From: Proteocatella sp051653405
GTDB lineage: Bacteria; Bacillota; Clostridia; Peptostreptococcales; Filifactoraceae
NCBI GenBank assembly: GCA_051653405.1
Contig: JBOFWC010000062.1
Coordinates: forward strand, 6,803 to 70,802
Length of the DNA: 64,000 bases
Direction: 5' to 3'
Part shown: in pieces, positions 35,598 to 44,781 of the stretch
Layout of the letters: each line of letters begins with the position of its first letter
Position numbering within the stretch: the stretch's first letter is position 1
Notes under the pieces: generated by a model
Database searches by the model: none
Told to the model about the DNA's origin: nothing
What the model saw: the letters and a program-made list of their open reading frames with translations, nothing else
Program-made: the position numbers and the translations under genes

Positions 35598-35972
35598 CTA
35601 TATAATAACGGCACTATCTATATTGGTAAAAATGTTATTCTTTAGCTCTAAATATGACATAGCTGTGATAACTGTATTGTTTGGCACATTGACTATAAAT
35701 GCTTGGTCTTTGCCTATGACCGCTAAATCTTTGGCACCTTTTTCTCTTGCTTTATCTACTGCTTTTTCTATTTCTGAAATAAGAGACGGTGTGACTTCTA
35801 TGCCTCTTTCTTGAGCTCTTTCTTTGGCATGTTTAGAAAATTTTAGTTCCTTTGTCTCGTTTATCTGATCTTTTAGTATCTGTTCGAAACTTTGATTTCT
35901 GCTTACATAGCCTAATTTATCAACAAACTTATTGTCAAGTTTGCTATCTCTTATACTAATTTTATTTATCAA
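35598..35972 (-). CDS. TIGR02530-type flagellar operon protein
   Basis: About 124 residues. The core ELKFSKHAKERAQERGIEV and ending with TVITAMSYLELKNNIFTNID mark the family found between flgD and flgE in Firmicutes and spirochetes. The role is not settled; a part in hook assembly has been suggested from position. TTG 35972 has AGGAG nine bases upstream, better than the GTG two codons earlier. Confidence 0.88.
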   Translation of the reverse strand: MINKISIRDSKLDNKFVDKLGYVSRNQSFEQILKDQINETKELKFSKHAKERAQERGIEVTPSLISEIEKAVDKAREKGAKDLAVIGKDQAFIVNVPNNTVITAMSYLELKNNIFTNIDSAVII

Positions 35973-35998
35973 GTGCACTCACTCCTATTTAAGTTTCC

Positions 35999-36511
35999 TT
36001 ACTTAGCTACCTCCGTAGGCACCGCTGCAGGTTTCTCTGTAGGCTTTTCTACAGGCTTTTCTGTAGGCTTTTCCTCCTTCGGTGGCAATTTCCCTATTGC
36101 CATAATTTGAGTCAAATAATAACTTTTCCCGTCTATGAAAACTACTTGTTGTCCGCCGTATATCGCAGCCCCTGTAACTTCTCCCACAATCTCCTTTATG
36201 TTTCCATCGGTTCCTACTTCTGCAACAGTCACTTCTTTTCCTACAAGTGATGCTGAATATGTGGTCACCGATATATCTGTAAAAGTATTCATCGCCTGTA
36301 TGGTTGCCATCTGAGTCATTTGATTCATAAAGGCCGTTTCATCCATTGGATTCATCATGTCTTGATTTTGGAGTTGTTTTACTAGAAGCTGTAAAAAGTC
36401 GTCCATTGTAAGTTCTGTTTTAGTGGTAGATTTTGTCTTTAGTTTTGCGTCTTGAGCTTCTTTAGATTTGTCCACGCCTCTGAGGTTTACATTACCTATT
36501 ATATCTGCCAA
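35999..36511 (-). CDS. flgD: Flagellar hook-cap scaffold protein FlgD
   Basis: 170 residues. N-terminal TMDDFLQLLVKQLQNQDMMNP and NQMTQMATIQAM are the conserved FlgD blocks that cap the growing hook. The C-terminal folded domain of enteric FlgD is missing; instead a strand segment is followed by a Lys-Pro-Thr-Glu tail with EKPTEKP repeats. TTG start with AGGAG nine bases upstream. It follows fliK by 13 bases. Confidence 0.92.
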   Translation of the reverse strand: MADIIGNVNLRGVDKSKEAQDAKLKTKSTTKTELTMDDFLQLLVKQLQNQDMMNPMDETAFMNQMTQMATIQAMNTFTDISVTTYSASLVGKEVTVAEVGTDGNIKEIVGEVTGAAIYGGQQVVFIDGKSYYLTQIMAIGKLPPKEEKPTEKPVEKPTEKPAAVPTEVAK

Positions 36512-36524
36512 TTTTCACATCTCC

Positions 36525-37760
36525 TTACATAAATTTAAATTCTGAAGAAAATTGTCTTTTCAAATTTTCAATCTCCCAAAGTCCTAGTTTTACTTGATCT
36601 GCAAATTCAGCATCTTCTCTGTGATTCTGTTGATTTTGATTTTGCTGATTTGAACCATTTTGTCCTTTTTGTTGGTTTTGATTGTTATTAAGATAGTTTT
36701 CTTCTCTTACATTAACGGTTACTTCTGATTTAGTGTTTTGCTGTATTGCTTGGCCTAGACTTGAAATTCCTTCTGACAACAAATTAGCTGTCTTGCTATT
36801 GCTACAAAGCATTGAAACGGTAAGCTTTCCATCTTCAAAAAGAAGTTTTACTTTTATTTTACCTAAGTTCTCAGGGTCAAGCTGTAACTCATATTCATTA
36901 GATTTTTCGGCTTTTATTACTACATTTTTAGAAATTTCTTTTATAAGGTTTTCTGAAGAAACCTCTTGAGCATCTCCAACTTTTATCTTTATAGTTTCCA
37001 CTGGCTCTGTCTTTTCTGATTTTGCAGAATTAAGCATTTCTATTGAAATGTCATCTCCTGATTCGTCATTTTTCTCAAAACCAAACTGATCAGACTTATC
37101 ATTTTTTTCAATATTTTTTATGCCTTTGTCTTCATTCTCTCCTAAAGCTTTGACTTTATCTGACGCATCTTCTGTTTTTGTTTTGCCAAAATCTTTATTT
37201 TGAACATCTTTAGATGAGACAACATTTGCCATATCCAGCTCGGAATCAGATTTTAAAGCCTTAGATTCATTTACATTTTGAGTTGTGTTTTCTGCATTAA
37301 GTGAAGCTGTTTTAGAAGTATCTACATTTATTATCTCTTGCTTTGTAGCCTCTTGGTTTAAACCTTGAATAGTCGATATGCTCGATATAGGTTCTGAACC
37401 CTTTTCTAATTGGACATTTCTTACCTTAGATCTTAACTCAAGGTCAAGTGCATTTGCTGAAAAAACTGCTTGATTTAATATACTCTCAGGTTTGACTTCC
37501 TCTTTAGCTTCGGTTTCTACACTATTTAGATTTTCATCCTCAGGTTTTTTTGATACATTCTCATCTGTTGTTTGAGTGTTATCTTTCGATTGGATGTCTT
37601 TCTTTGAGTTATTTTGATTTCCATAATCTTGTTCTTTAACCTTACTGTCTAGTGCATTTTTAAAATCAAAATTGTCATCACTTGAACGTTTCCTACTACT
37701 TTTGTTTGTAGCTTTTGGGGCATTACTCTGAAGTATTTGTAGCGTTTCGATCTTCTTCAC
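36525..37760 (-). CDS. fliK: Flagellar hook-length control protein FliK
   Basis: 411 residues. A long, low-complexity charged N-terminal part (about 1-270) acts as the ruler in this family. The C-terminal domain has YELQLDPENLGKIKVKLLFE, the FliK export-switch core, then a Gln/Asn-rich tail. GTG start; of two overlapping purine-rich sites the outer AAGGAG has the right spacing of seven. It is followed by flgD. A FliK-like protein of different sequence is encoded at 11909-13330. Confidence 0.9.
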   Translation of the reverse strand: MKKIETLQILQSNAPKATNKSSRKRSSDDNFDFKNALDSKVKEQDYGNQNNSKKDIQSKDNTQTTDENVSKKPEDENLNSVETEAKEEVKPESILNQAVFSANALDLELRSKVRNVQLEKGSEPISSISTIQGLNQEATKQEIINVDTSKTASLNAENTTQNVNESKALKSDSELDMANVVSSKDVQNKDFGKTKTEDASDKVKALGENEDKGIKNIEKNDKSDQFGFEKNDESGDDISIEMLNSAKSEKTEPVETIKIKVGDAQEVSSENLIKEISKNVVIKAEKSNEYELQLDPENLGKIKVKLLFEDGKLTVSMLCSNSKTANLLSEGISSLGQAIQQNTKSEVTVNVREENYLNNNQNQQKGQNGSNQQNQNQQNHREDAEFADQVKLGLWEIENLKRQFSSEFKFM

Positions 37761-37778
37761 CTCCTTTCTCCTTCTTTT

Positions 37779-38222
37779 TTAATTTACTGCTGACATTGAG
37801 TTTGAAACAAACTCTTCGATGAACAGTTCTTCGCTCTTCTTTACGTCTTTGTTGTACTGTTCTATCTTTTTTTCCTTCAGCTTTTCTATTGCAGCCGCTT
37901 CTTTTCTGGCCTCAATAACCTCTTGTCTTTTCTTTTCTTCTAGCTTTCTTATCTGAGCTATTTTCTGCATTTGAAATTTCATTTGATCATCGATCTGCTT
38001 TATATACATCTCAAATGCTCTTGCTTCTATTATAGTAATTCCTGAAAGCTTTTTTTCATTAAATTCATTTACATATCCCAAATACTTTTGTTTTAACTCC
38101 TCTAAAATAGATTCTTGCTGATTAAGTTCTGCTATGATTTTACCATGTTCTAATTTTAGATTGGAAAGTATTTGATTTTTATAGTCTAGCACAGTGTCTA
38201 GGCCAAACGTAAATTTCTTCAC
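37779..38222 (-). CDS. fliJ: Flagellar export chaperone FliJ
   Basis: 147 residues, two long charged helices forming a coiled coil (from FGLDTVLDYKNQI to VKKSEELFIEEFV). FliJ links the FliI ATPase to FlhA. GTG start with GGAG eight bases upstream. It lies between fliI and fliK, the usual place. Confidence 0.88.
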   Translation of the reverse strand: MKKFTFGLDTVLDYKNQILSNLKLEHGKIIAELNQQESILEELKQKYLGYVNEFNEKKLSGITIIEARAFEMYIKQIDDQMKFQMQKIAQIRKLEEKKRQEVIEARKEAAAIEKLKEKKIEQYNKDVKKSEELFIEEFVSNSMSAVN

Positions 38223-38253
38223 CGACTTTACTCCTTTTCTTTAATTCATAAAG

Positions 38254-39555
38254 CTAATCTAGAATCTCTTTAAGCTTTTGAAGAGTTTCTTCAAAACCAA
38301 AATTCTCATGAATTCCTTGTTTTAGAAAATCGTTGACTCTATCTATTTTTGAAATCGCATAATCAAGTCTTGGATTTGTGTTTGGTTTATATGCTCCTAT
38401 TGATATTAGGTCTAAATTCTTGTCATATACGCTTAGTATATCTCTTAGAGATGAGGCCATTTTTTGATGTTCGGGGTCTGCTATGGTGCTCATTAGTCTG
38501 GATATACTTGCATTAACATCTATCGCAGGGAAATGATTTTCATTTGCTAACCTTCTTGTAAGTACTATGTGACCATCTAATATTCCCCTTACCATATCAG
38601 CTATAGGTTCATTGGTATCGTCCCCTTCTACTAGCACAGTATATACTCCTGTAATAGAACCCTTTTCAAAATTACCACTTCTCTCTAGAAGTTTTGGAAG
38701 CTCTGCATAAATTGATGGGGTATATCCTCTTGCAATTGGTGGTTCTCCTATTGCAAGCCCTATTTCTCTTTGAGCCATTGCAAATCGTGTAAGGGAGTCC
38801 ATCATCAAAAGTACATCTTTCCCTTGATCTTTAAAATATTCTGCTATAGTAGTTGCAACTAGAGGACATTTAAGCCTTAACATTGCCGGTTGATCTGATG
38901 TGGCTACTACTACTATGGATCTTTTTAATCCTTCTTCGCCAAGATCTTTCTCAAGAAACTCTCTTACCTCTCGCCCTCTTTCTCCTACGAGTGCGATTAC
39001 GTTTATATCGGCTTTAACATTTTTTGCTATCATTCCAAGTAATGTACTTTTTCCAACCCCACTACCTGCAAATATTCCAACTCTCTGGCCTTTTCCTATT
39101 GTAAGCATTGAATCTATTGCTTTTACGCCAAAATGAAGTTTATCTTTTATTGGTGGCCTTGAAAGCGGATTTGTATATTTGCTGTCTACATAATAGTACG
39201 ATTCTGGCTTTATCTGCTTGGTCCTATCTATAGGCCTTCCCATAGCATCAAGTACCTGCCCTCTCAGGCTATTTCCTACTGGAATCTTAAGTCTATTTTT
39301 TGTATTTCTTATAAAACTTCCTGCTGCAATGCCTCCCATTTCACCATAGGGCATCAATAATATCTTATCATCCTTAAACCCTACAACTTCAGCTGGTATA
39401 TGTTGATTTTTATTCTCGCTATATATCATTCCTATATCGCCTATACTGGCTTTCCCGCCTGATGCTTCAATTGTCATTCCAACTATATTTTCTATCTTTC
39501 CAATATGACTTATAGTATCCGATTTAGCTATTAGTTTTGGTAAGCTTTTTAGCAT
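38254..39555 (-). CDS. fliI: Flagellar export ATPase FliI
   Basis: 433 residues, a homologue of F1-ATPase beta. Walker A GSGVGKST (164-171), Walker B DVLLMMDSLTRFA, plus GERGREVREF and GYTPSIYAELP. It energises export together with FliH and FliJ at the cytoplasmic face. It starts 13 bases after fliH. Confidence 0.96.
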   Translation of the reverse strand: MLKSLPKLIAKSDTISHIGKIENIVGMTIEASGGKASIGDIGMIYSENKNQHIPAEVVGFKDDKILLMPYGEMGGIAAGSFIRNTKNRLKIPVGNSLRGQVLDAMGRPIDRTKQIKPESYYYVDSKYTNPLSRPPIKDKLHFGVKAIDSMLTIGKGQRVGIFAGSGVGKSTLLGMIAKNVKADINVIALVGERGREVREFLEKDLGEEGLKRSIVVVATSDQPAMLRLKCPLVATTIAEYFKDQGKDVLLMMDSLTRFAMAQREIGLAIGEPPIARGYTPSIYAELPKLLERSGNFEKGSITGVYTVLVEGDDTNEPIADMVRGILDGHIVLTRRLANENHFPAIDVNASISRLMSTIADPEHQKMASSLRDILSVYDKNLDLISIGAYKPNTNPRLDYAISKIDRVNDFLKQGIHENFGFEETLQKLKEILD

Positions 39556-39568
39556 TTTTACACCTGCT

Positions 39569-40387
39569 TTACATTCTTGAACTGCTGATTATTTCTTTTA
39601 TGTTCTCTATTTGCGTATTTGCGCTTGCATCTATAACTTTGTCTGGAAGCTCTATTATGCATGTTCCTGAAGCTTCATCTTCCATAAGGATTATTTTTAT
39701 CCTATCTGAAACATATGAAAGTGAACCAATTAGATCAGAATCTCCATTTACTGCAAGTTCTGCATCACATTTTGCAATATATATTTTAACCCATTCTTTT
39801 GAAAGTATTCCTTCTGTAGCAGATACTATCATTCGTTTTATTACATCTCCACTTGATTTTAGACTCACATGTATAACTTTTTCTGCTATTGCTATTGCTA
39901 TATCTTTAAGATCGTCTTTATATTCTTCAAGTAAATCTTTCTTGCTTTGTTCTACAGATTCTATAAGGTTCTTTAGATCTAAAAGTAAATTGTCAGCCTC
40001 TACTTTTAATGTCTGATTGACTTCATTTTCAGCTTCTTTATATCCATTTGCGTAACCATTTTCATAGCCAGCTGTATATCCATCTCTACTAGCTGACTCA
40101 AAAGCTTCTGCTTTTATAGCTTCTGCTTCTTGTAAGGTGTTTTCCATCATTTGCTTTATTTGTTTTTCCATTTCAAGAATTTCAAGCTTTAATTTATGTT
40201 TTTCTTCTTTATATTTTTCAAGATCCATACCATAATTTTCTTTATGGTCTGATTCTCCTTCAATATTTGCTTCGAGCTCTTCTAATTCTTTTTCTAGCTG
40301 TTCTTCTTTATCAAAATCTACTAAGATATCATATATATTTAAATTTACCTTAGTTTCTTCTTCAACACCCTTAATCTGACTATGCAA
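39569..40387 (-). CDS. fliH: Flagellar export stator protein FliH
   Basis: 272 residues: a highly charged coiled N-terminal half with Gly-containing YTAGYENGYANGYKEAENE, and a C-terminal domain with LKDIAIAIAEKVIHVSL. It binds and restrains FliI. TTG start with AAGGA at spacing eight; the first 8 bases overlap the end of fliG, suggesting translational coupling. Confidence 0.9.
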   Translation of the reverse strand: MHSQIKGVEEETKVNLNIYDILVDFDKEEQLEKELEELEANIEGESDHKENYGMDLEKYKEEKHKLKLEILEMEKQIKQMMENTLQEAEAIKAEAFESASRDGYTAGYENGYANGYKEAENEVNQTLKVEADNLLLDLKNLIESVEQSKKDLLEEYKDDLKDIAIAIAEKVIHVSLKSSGDVIKRMIVSATEGILSKEWVKIYIAKCDAELAVNGDSDLIGSLSYVSDRIKIILMEDEASGTCIIELPDKVIDASANTQIENIKEIISSSRM

Positions 40388-41390
40388 TTATATCATCCTT
40401 TCCACCTTTAGAAAGTACAATAGCGCCTTCTTCATCTAGCTTTCTTATTACAGCAACTATCTTCTGTTGAGCTTCTTCAACTTCTTTAAGTCTTACATTT
40501 GTTGTAATCTCAAGCTCATCCTTGATATTTTCTGCCATCCTTACTGACATATTTGCAAAAATAAGTTTTGCAACTTCTTCTGTGGTTCCCTTAATAGCAA
40601 GCACAAGGTCTTTGATGTCGCACTCTCTGACAAATATCTGAATAGCTCTTCCGTCCATCCCAGCAATGTCTTCGAATACAAACATTTTCTTTTTGATTTC
40701 GTCTGTAAGGTCCTGATCTTTTTTCCCCATCTCGTCGAATATGAATTTTTCATTACTTCTATCCATGTTATTCATAACTTCCGCAATGTAGTCTATACCA
40801 CCAACTTTTGCAAAATCTGTAGTCATAACGGATGAGAATTTATTTTTAAGTTGTGCTTCTACTACTTTAATCGCTTCTGGAGAAGCACTTTCCATTTTAG
40901 CTATTCTTTCAACTACAGCTACTCTTTTATCCTCAGGAAGCGATGCAATTACTTGTGCTGCTTTTGTAGAATCTACATAGGCAAGTACAAGTGCTATTAT
41001 CTGGGGTCTTTCATACTGAAGCACTGAGTAAAGACTCTTTATATCTGTTCTTCTTAGATAATCGAAAGCCTTAACTTTTAGGCTCTTTGATACTTTTTCT
41101 AAAAGTGCATGTGCTGTGTTTTCATCGAAGGCTTTTTCAAGTACGGTTCTTGCGTACTCCATACCCCCTTCGGTTACTACTTTTTGTGTAAGACACATCT
41201 TGTAAAAATCATCTAATATTTCTTCAGTCTGCTCTACTGATATATACCCAAGTTTTGCAATTGCTATAGTTAATTGTTCTATATCTTCTTCTGATAAATA
41301 TTTATAAATTTGTGAGGCCTTATCCACTCCCAGCGATATTATTACAGCCGCTGCTCTCTCTTGATTTGAAATTCTTTTTTCACTACTCAT
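40380..41390 (-). CDS. fliG: Flagellar motor switch protein FliG
   Basis: 336 residues. Three armadillo-like domains: N-terminal ERAAAVIISLGVDKASQIY, middle YERPQIIALVLAYVDSTKAA, and the C-terminal torque helix with charged residues (RAIQIFVRECDIKDLVLAI, with the following Lys and Glu). It joins FliF to FliM and contacts MotA. AAGGAG precedes the ATG, which overlaps the end of fliF by eight bases. Confidence 0.96.
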   Translation of the reverse strand: MSSEKRISNQERAAAVIISLGVDKASQIYKYLSEEDIEQLTIAIAKLGYISVEQTEEILDDFYKMCLTQKVVTEGGMEYARTVLEKAFDENTAHALLEKVSKSLKVKAFDYLRRTDIKSLYSVLQYERPQIIALVLAYVDSTKAAQVIASLPEDKRVAVVERIAKMESASPEAIKVVEAQLKNKFSSVMTTDFAKVGGIDYIAEVMNNMDRSNEKFIFDEMGKKDQDLTDEIKKKMFVFEDIAGMDGRAIQIFVRECDIKDLVLAIKGTTEEVAKLIFANMSVRMAENIKDELEITTNVRLKEVEEAQQKIVAVIRKLDEEGAIVLSKGGKDDIIA

Positions 41391-43065
41391 CCGATCTGTC
41401 TCCTTTTAACCAAGATTTAAGAAGTTGAGCTGATATTTCTGGATTTTGTTCTGCAAATTCTCTTATATTTGTTCTAAGTTCCAAACTTTTTTCATTCTTA
41501 ATATTTATAAGATTGTCTTTTGCATCATCCTTATCCGCCTCCATAAGCTTAACTAGTTCCTCTGGAATTTCTACTAAAGACTCTTCTTTTGGAATTTGTA
41601 CCGCTTTAAGTTTGGCTTTCTTCTTCTTCATTCTTAAGAAGATTAGTAGTGTTGCTATAAGTGCTATTAGAAGCGCTATTGCCACTGCTGCAATTATAAG
41701 TATTTGCTTCTTGTCAAAAGTTTTCTCTTCTGTAACTCCTTCATTAGGATCAAAGAATTCACCTTTTACTATAGATATTTTGTCAACTCTCTTTTGAGGA
41801 TCTATCCCCGCTGAATTCCCTACAAGTTTTAACAGGTCGTCATTAGACACTGTATCTGCATTGCCCTTATTATTTATTGATACTGATACAGTAAGATCGT
41901 CTATCATACCTGCATCAATCTGAGTCTGCTCTTTTATTTGATCCACCAAATAGTCTATGTCATTTTGATTTATTATCTGAGTTTCATTTCCATTAAGCTC
42001 TATATTTCCATAAATTGGAATATCTGCGTTTGTCTCTGTCCCAGGAACTCCACCCGTGGCATTTTTATCCCTTACGACCTCTTGATTTATAGATTCTTTT
42101 GAGGGTATCCCTCTTTTAATCTCATTTGTTTGAGCCTGGTCATCTTGTCCTGCAGCATTAGGATCTGCAACTCCTGCATTTTGATTCTGAACTCCATCGT
42201 TTACGTCAGGTTGAAAATAGTTTATAGTTTCACGTATCTTTTTATTCATGTCAATTTTAGCTTTTACTGAAACTTTTACATTTTCTTCCCCATAGAATGG
42301 TATAAGTACATTTGTTACTTTTGCTTTTACTGAATTTTCTAGCTGTTTTTCAAACTCTGCTCTAAGTTGGTTTAATTCAGTCTGAAGGTTTGGTGTCACT
42401 GAAACATCATTTCCTTCTCCATCTATTACGACTACATTCTCCATAGCAAGTTCTGGAATACTTTTTGCAACAAGTCTTTGAATAGCTTTGACCTGTTCTG
42501 GAGTAGGCGAGCCTCCATCTTTCATAATAACTACTACAGAAGCTGTCGTTTCTGTAATATTTTTACTATCAAGCACATATTTTCTATCTTCACCTAAAGC
42601 TATGGTTACCTTGGCATCCTTTACCCCATCAAATAGGGTTATCGTGGATCCAATTCTATCTTGAAGCTCAAAAAGCTTGTAGTTATTTTTTTCAAAATCT
42701 GTGGTCATAAGATCTATATTGTCTTTGAAAACATTATATGTGAATCCACTCTTGGGATAGCCTTCATATACTAGCTGAGCTTTTAATTTTTGTTCCTGCT
42801 CAGCTGGAACCAATATGGTTCCTCCATTTTCAAATTTATAATCTATTTTAGATTCTTGAAGTTTTCCTATTATCTCACTAGCTTCTTGATCATTAAGACC
42901 CGTAAATAATACCTCATAATCTTTATTATTTAAAATAAGTGCTGCCGCTACTGAAAATATTATTACTCCTAGAGTTCCTGCGATTATAATTTTTCTTGTT
43001 CGCCCACTAAATTTTGACCAAAATTCCTTAGCCTTATCTATATAAACTTTTATTTTGTCTTTCAA
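41383..43065 (-). CDS. fliF: Flagellar MS-ring protein FliF
   Basis: 560 residues. Membrane helices near 23-45 and 455-478, with ring-building motifs between (YEVLFTGLNDQEASEIIGKL, then GYPKSGFTYNVFKDNI) and a Gln/Asn-rich loop around 295-320. The cytoplasmic tail ends in the FliG-binding segment NPEISAQLLKSWLKGD. TTG start with GAGGGG eight bases upstream. It follows fliE. Confidence 0.95.
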   Translation of the reverse strand: MKDKIKVYIDKAKEFWSKFSGRTRKIIIAGTLGVIIFSVAAALILNNKDYEVLFTGLNDQEASEIIGKLQESKIDYKFENGGTILVPAEQEQKLKAQLVYEGYPKSGFTYNVFKDNIDLMTTDFEKNNYKLFELQDRIGSTITLFDGVKDAKVTIALGEDRKYVLDSKNITETTASVVVIMKDGGSPTPEQVKAIQRLVAKSIPELAMENVVVIDGEGNDVSVTPNLQTELNQLRAEFEKQLENSVKAKVTNVLIPFYGEENVKVSVKAKIDMNKKIRETINYFQPDVNDGVQNQNAGVADPNAAGQDDQAQTNEIKRGIPSKESINQEVVRDKNATGGVPGTETNADIPIYGNIELNGNETQIINQNDIDYLVDQIKEQTQIDAGMIDDLTVSVSINNKGNADTVSNDDLLKLVGNSAGIDPQKRVDKISIVKGEFFDPNEGVTEEKTFDKKQILIIAAVAIALLIALIATLLIFLRMKKKKAKLKAVQIPKEESLVEIPEELVKLMEADKDDAKDNLINIKNEKSLELRTNIREFAEQNPEISAQLLKSWLKGDRSDE

Positions 43066-43110
43066 TTAACTTACCCCTCACCATTTTGTTAAACTTTAAT
43101 CCTTAGGCTT

Positions 43111-43425
43111 TTAGAAATTTATTCGCATTATTTCACTATATGATTCCATCGCTCTATTTCTCAATTGAACCATATAGTCAACTGAAATTTGAGCTTTCGT
43201 AGCCGCTATTGTAAGGTTATGCACATCATCTGTTTGCCCTGTTGCTAAAAGATATTGTTGTTTAGAAACTTCATCATCAGTCTTTTTCACATTGTTTACC
43301 GCTTCCATAAAAACGTCTTTAAAAACAGCATCTCCATTTCTGCTTGTTTGTTCAGAACCTACTGTTTTCCCAAATTTTTGAATTTCCGATAATGAAGTTA
43401 TCTTCTGCATTTCATTTATAAACAT
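43111..43425 (-). CDS. fliE: Flagellar hook-basal body protein FliE
   Basis: 104 residues from MFINEMQKITSLS, with GGAGG five bases upstream. The C-terminal half NLTIAATKAQISVDYMVQLRNR is the family hallmark. FliE joins the MS ring to the rod. It follows flgB directly, since flgC is not in its normal place. Confidence 0.92.
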   Translation of the reverse strand: MFINEMQKITSLSEIQKFGKTVGSEQTSRNGDAVFKDVFMEAVNNVKKTDDEVSKQQYLLATGQTDDVHNLTIAATKAQISVDYMVQLRNRAMESYSEIMRINF

Positions 43426-43440
43426 AACTGCCTCCAAATT

Positions 43441-43842
43441 TTATCCTCTTATAGCACTTCTTATTCGTGCAAATTCATCAGATATAGCTCTTACGCTATA
43501 TTGATACTGTAAGCTCGCTCTAGCTAATTCTACATATTCCGCATCTGTATTTACATTATTTTCATCCATTCTTACGCTCTCATCTTCTGGAATATTAAGC
43601 TTAAAGTCTGTAGCACCTATAATTTCTGTAAATTTTCCTTTTGCTCCAGGTTCTTCCCCTGTCAATGAATTGTTTTCTCTTACTAATCTAGACCTAAGTT
43701 CATCCTCAAATGTCAAAAACCTAGTTTTATATCCTGGCGTGTCTTGATTCGCTATGTTTTCTGATATAACCCCCTGTTTTTTCCAAAGATAATCTAATGA
43801 TTTTTGAGTTAAATCTATAGAATTGCTAAATAACTTATTCAT
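43441..43842 (-). CDS. flgB: Flagellar basal-body rod protein FlgB
   Basis: 133 residues. N-terminal LDYLWKKQGVISENIANQDTPGYKT (given in part) and C-terminal LARASLQYQYSVRAISDEFARIR are typical. It is the first structural gene of the large fla/che operon, 38 bases after the PilZ-protein gene. Confidence 0.93.
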   Translation of the reverse strand: MNKLFSNSIDLTQKSLDYLWKKQGVISENIANQDTPGYKTRFLTFEDELRSRLVRENNSLTGEEPGAKGKFTEIIGATDFKLNIPEDESVRMDENNVNTDAEYVELARASLQYQYSVRAISDEFARIRSAIRG

Positions 43843-43880
43843 AAACTTCCTCCCTTAAGTAAGCTAGATACGATTTTCTA

Positions 43881-44582
43881 TTAAATAATATCATTATCTT
43901 CCTCAAACTTTGACTTTCCTCTTTTATTCTCAATATCTATTCTAAATATAGCTTGTTTAAGCATGCTTTCTTCTACAAGATTTAGTGATATTATCTTGCA
44001 CCCATAGTAATAATGCGGATCCTTAGGATATCTTTCTCTCCTTATTACTTCTAATTTTACCGGAAGGGGTTCTTTTGTAAATTCAAATAACATATCTACA
44101 ACCTGCCCAACTTTTAGAGATTCCGATGTAAAAAAGCATACGCCTCCTCCACTTACATCCTTCATTACCACAGGTATTGCAACCTCTTCATCAGTTTCTT
44201 CATCTTCAAAAGTAACCTTAGTCTTATAAATATAGTCTACTTTAAGATCATTTTTTAGTTCATTGCTTATATTCTCAAAATCCTTAAAGAATACAGCATT
44301 GCCATCTATATACTCAATTTCACCTCTATATATTTGATCATATTTTTCAAGCGATTTAAAATAGAGTGTCCCTTTATCTTTGATCAATTTTACATCCCAA
44401 ATAGAAAGAAGTTGGATAACCGCTATCTTAGATCCTACATAATCTAAATAAGCTCCTATAAGCTCATTACCTTTTTCATCTGAAATTATTACATTTTTAT
44501 AAGGCTCAATATTTCGCTTGTCTGTAAAAGTATCGCTAGCTTTAGTCTCCAAATTATTGTCTTTAAGTGATTCTTTTGACAT
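43881..44582 (-). CDS. PilZ-domain, YcgR-like flagellar brake protein with an incomplete c-di-GMP motif
   Basis: 233 residues. The N-terminal YcgR-like (PilZN) domain is followed by a PilZ domain with DVSGGGVCF (the D-x-S-x-x-G half of the c-di-GMP site) and YYYGCKIISL. The other half, RxxxR, expected just before the first strand of the PilZ domain, reads DYIYKTKVTF and has no Arg. Binding may thus be weak or lost. As the first gene of the fla/che operon it probably tunes motor function or secretion in response to cyclic-di-GMP; that is inference. It has AAAGG upstream of the ATG. Confidence 0.82.
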   Translation of the reverse strand: MSKESLKDNNLETKASDTFTDKRNIEPYKNVIISDEKGNELIGAYLDYVGSKIAVIQLLSIWDVKLIKDKGTLYFKSLEKYDQIYRGEIEYIDGNAVFFKDFENISNELKNDLKVDYIYKTKVTFEDEETDEEVAIPVVMKDVSGGGVCFFTSESLKVGQVVDMLFEFTKEPLPVKLEVIRRERYPKDPHYYYGCKIISLNLVEESMLKQAIFRIDIENKRGKSKFEEDNDII

Positions 44583-44781
44583 AGTCTAAATTTTTCCTTT
44601 CTCTCTTAAAAATAAAATTTGTTATTTTTAAGCTCAAACTATTAATAGCCAAAAAGTGTTTTTCTTAAATTAAGGGAATTAAAACTAGAACAAGGTTATA
44701 ATCATCAAATTTAAGTTTTTAAAATTTATGTAACTTGCAAATTTGATCTATGGATTTGATAAAATTTAAAATCGTTGAGTT
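44583..44781. other. Divergent spacer upstream of the fla/che operon
   Basis: About 200 bases, very AT-rich. It should hold the promoter of the large operon, but no box pair on the minus strand is convincing. On the plus strand TTGCAA (44735-44740) precedes a TAAAAT about 19 bases on. No cyclic-di-GMP riboswitch core (GGGCAAA or GGACGCAAAGCC) was seen. Confidence 0.4.

Noticed and set aside
44583..44781. Cyclic-di-GMP riboswitch at the head of the fla/che operon
   Set aside because: None of the GEMM core sequences was seen on either strand.
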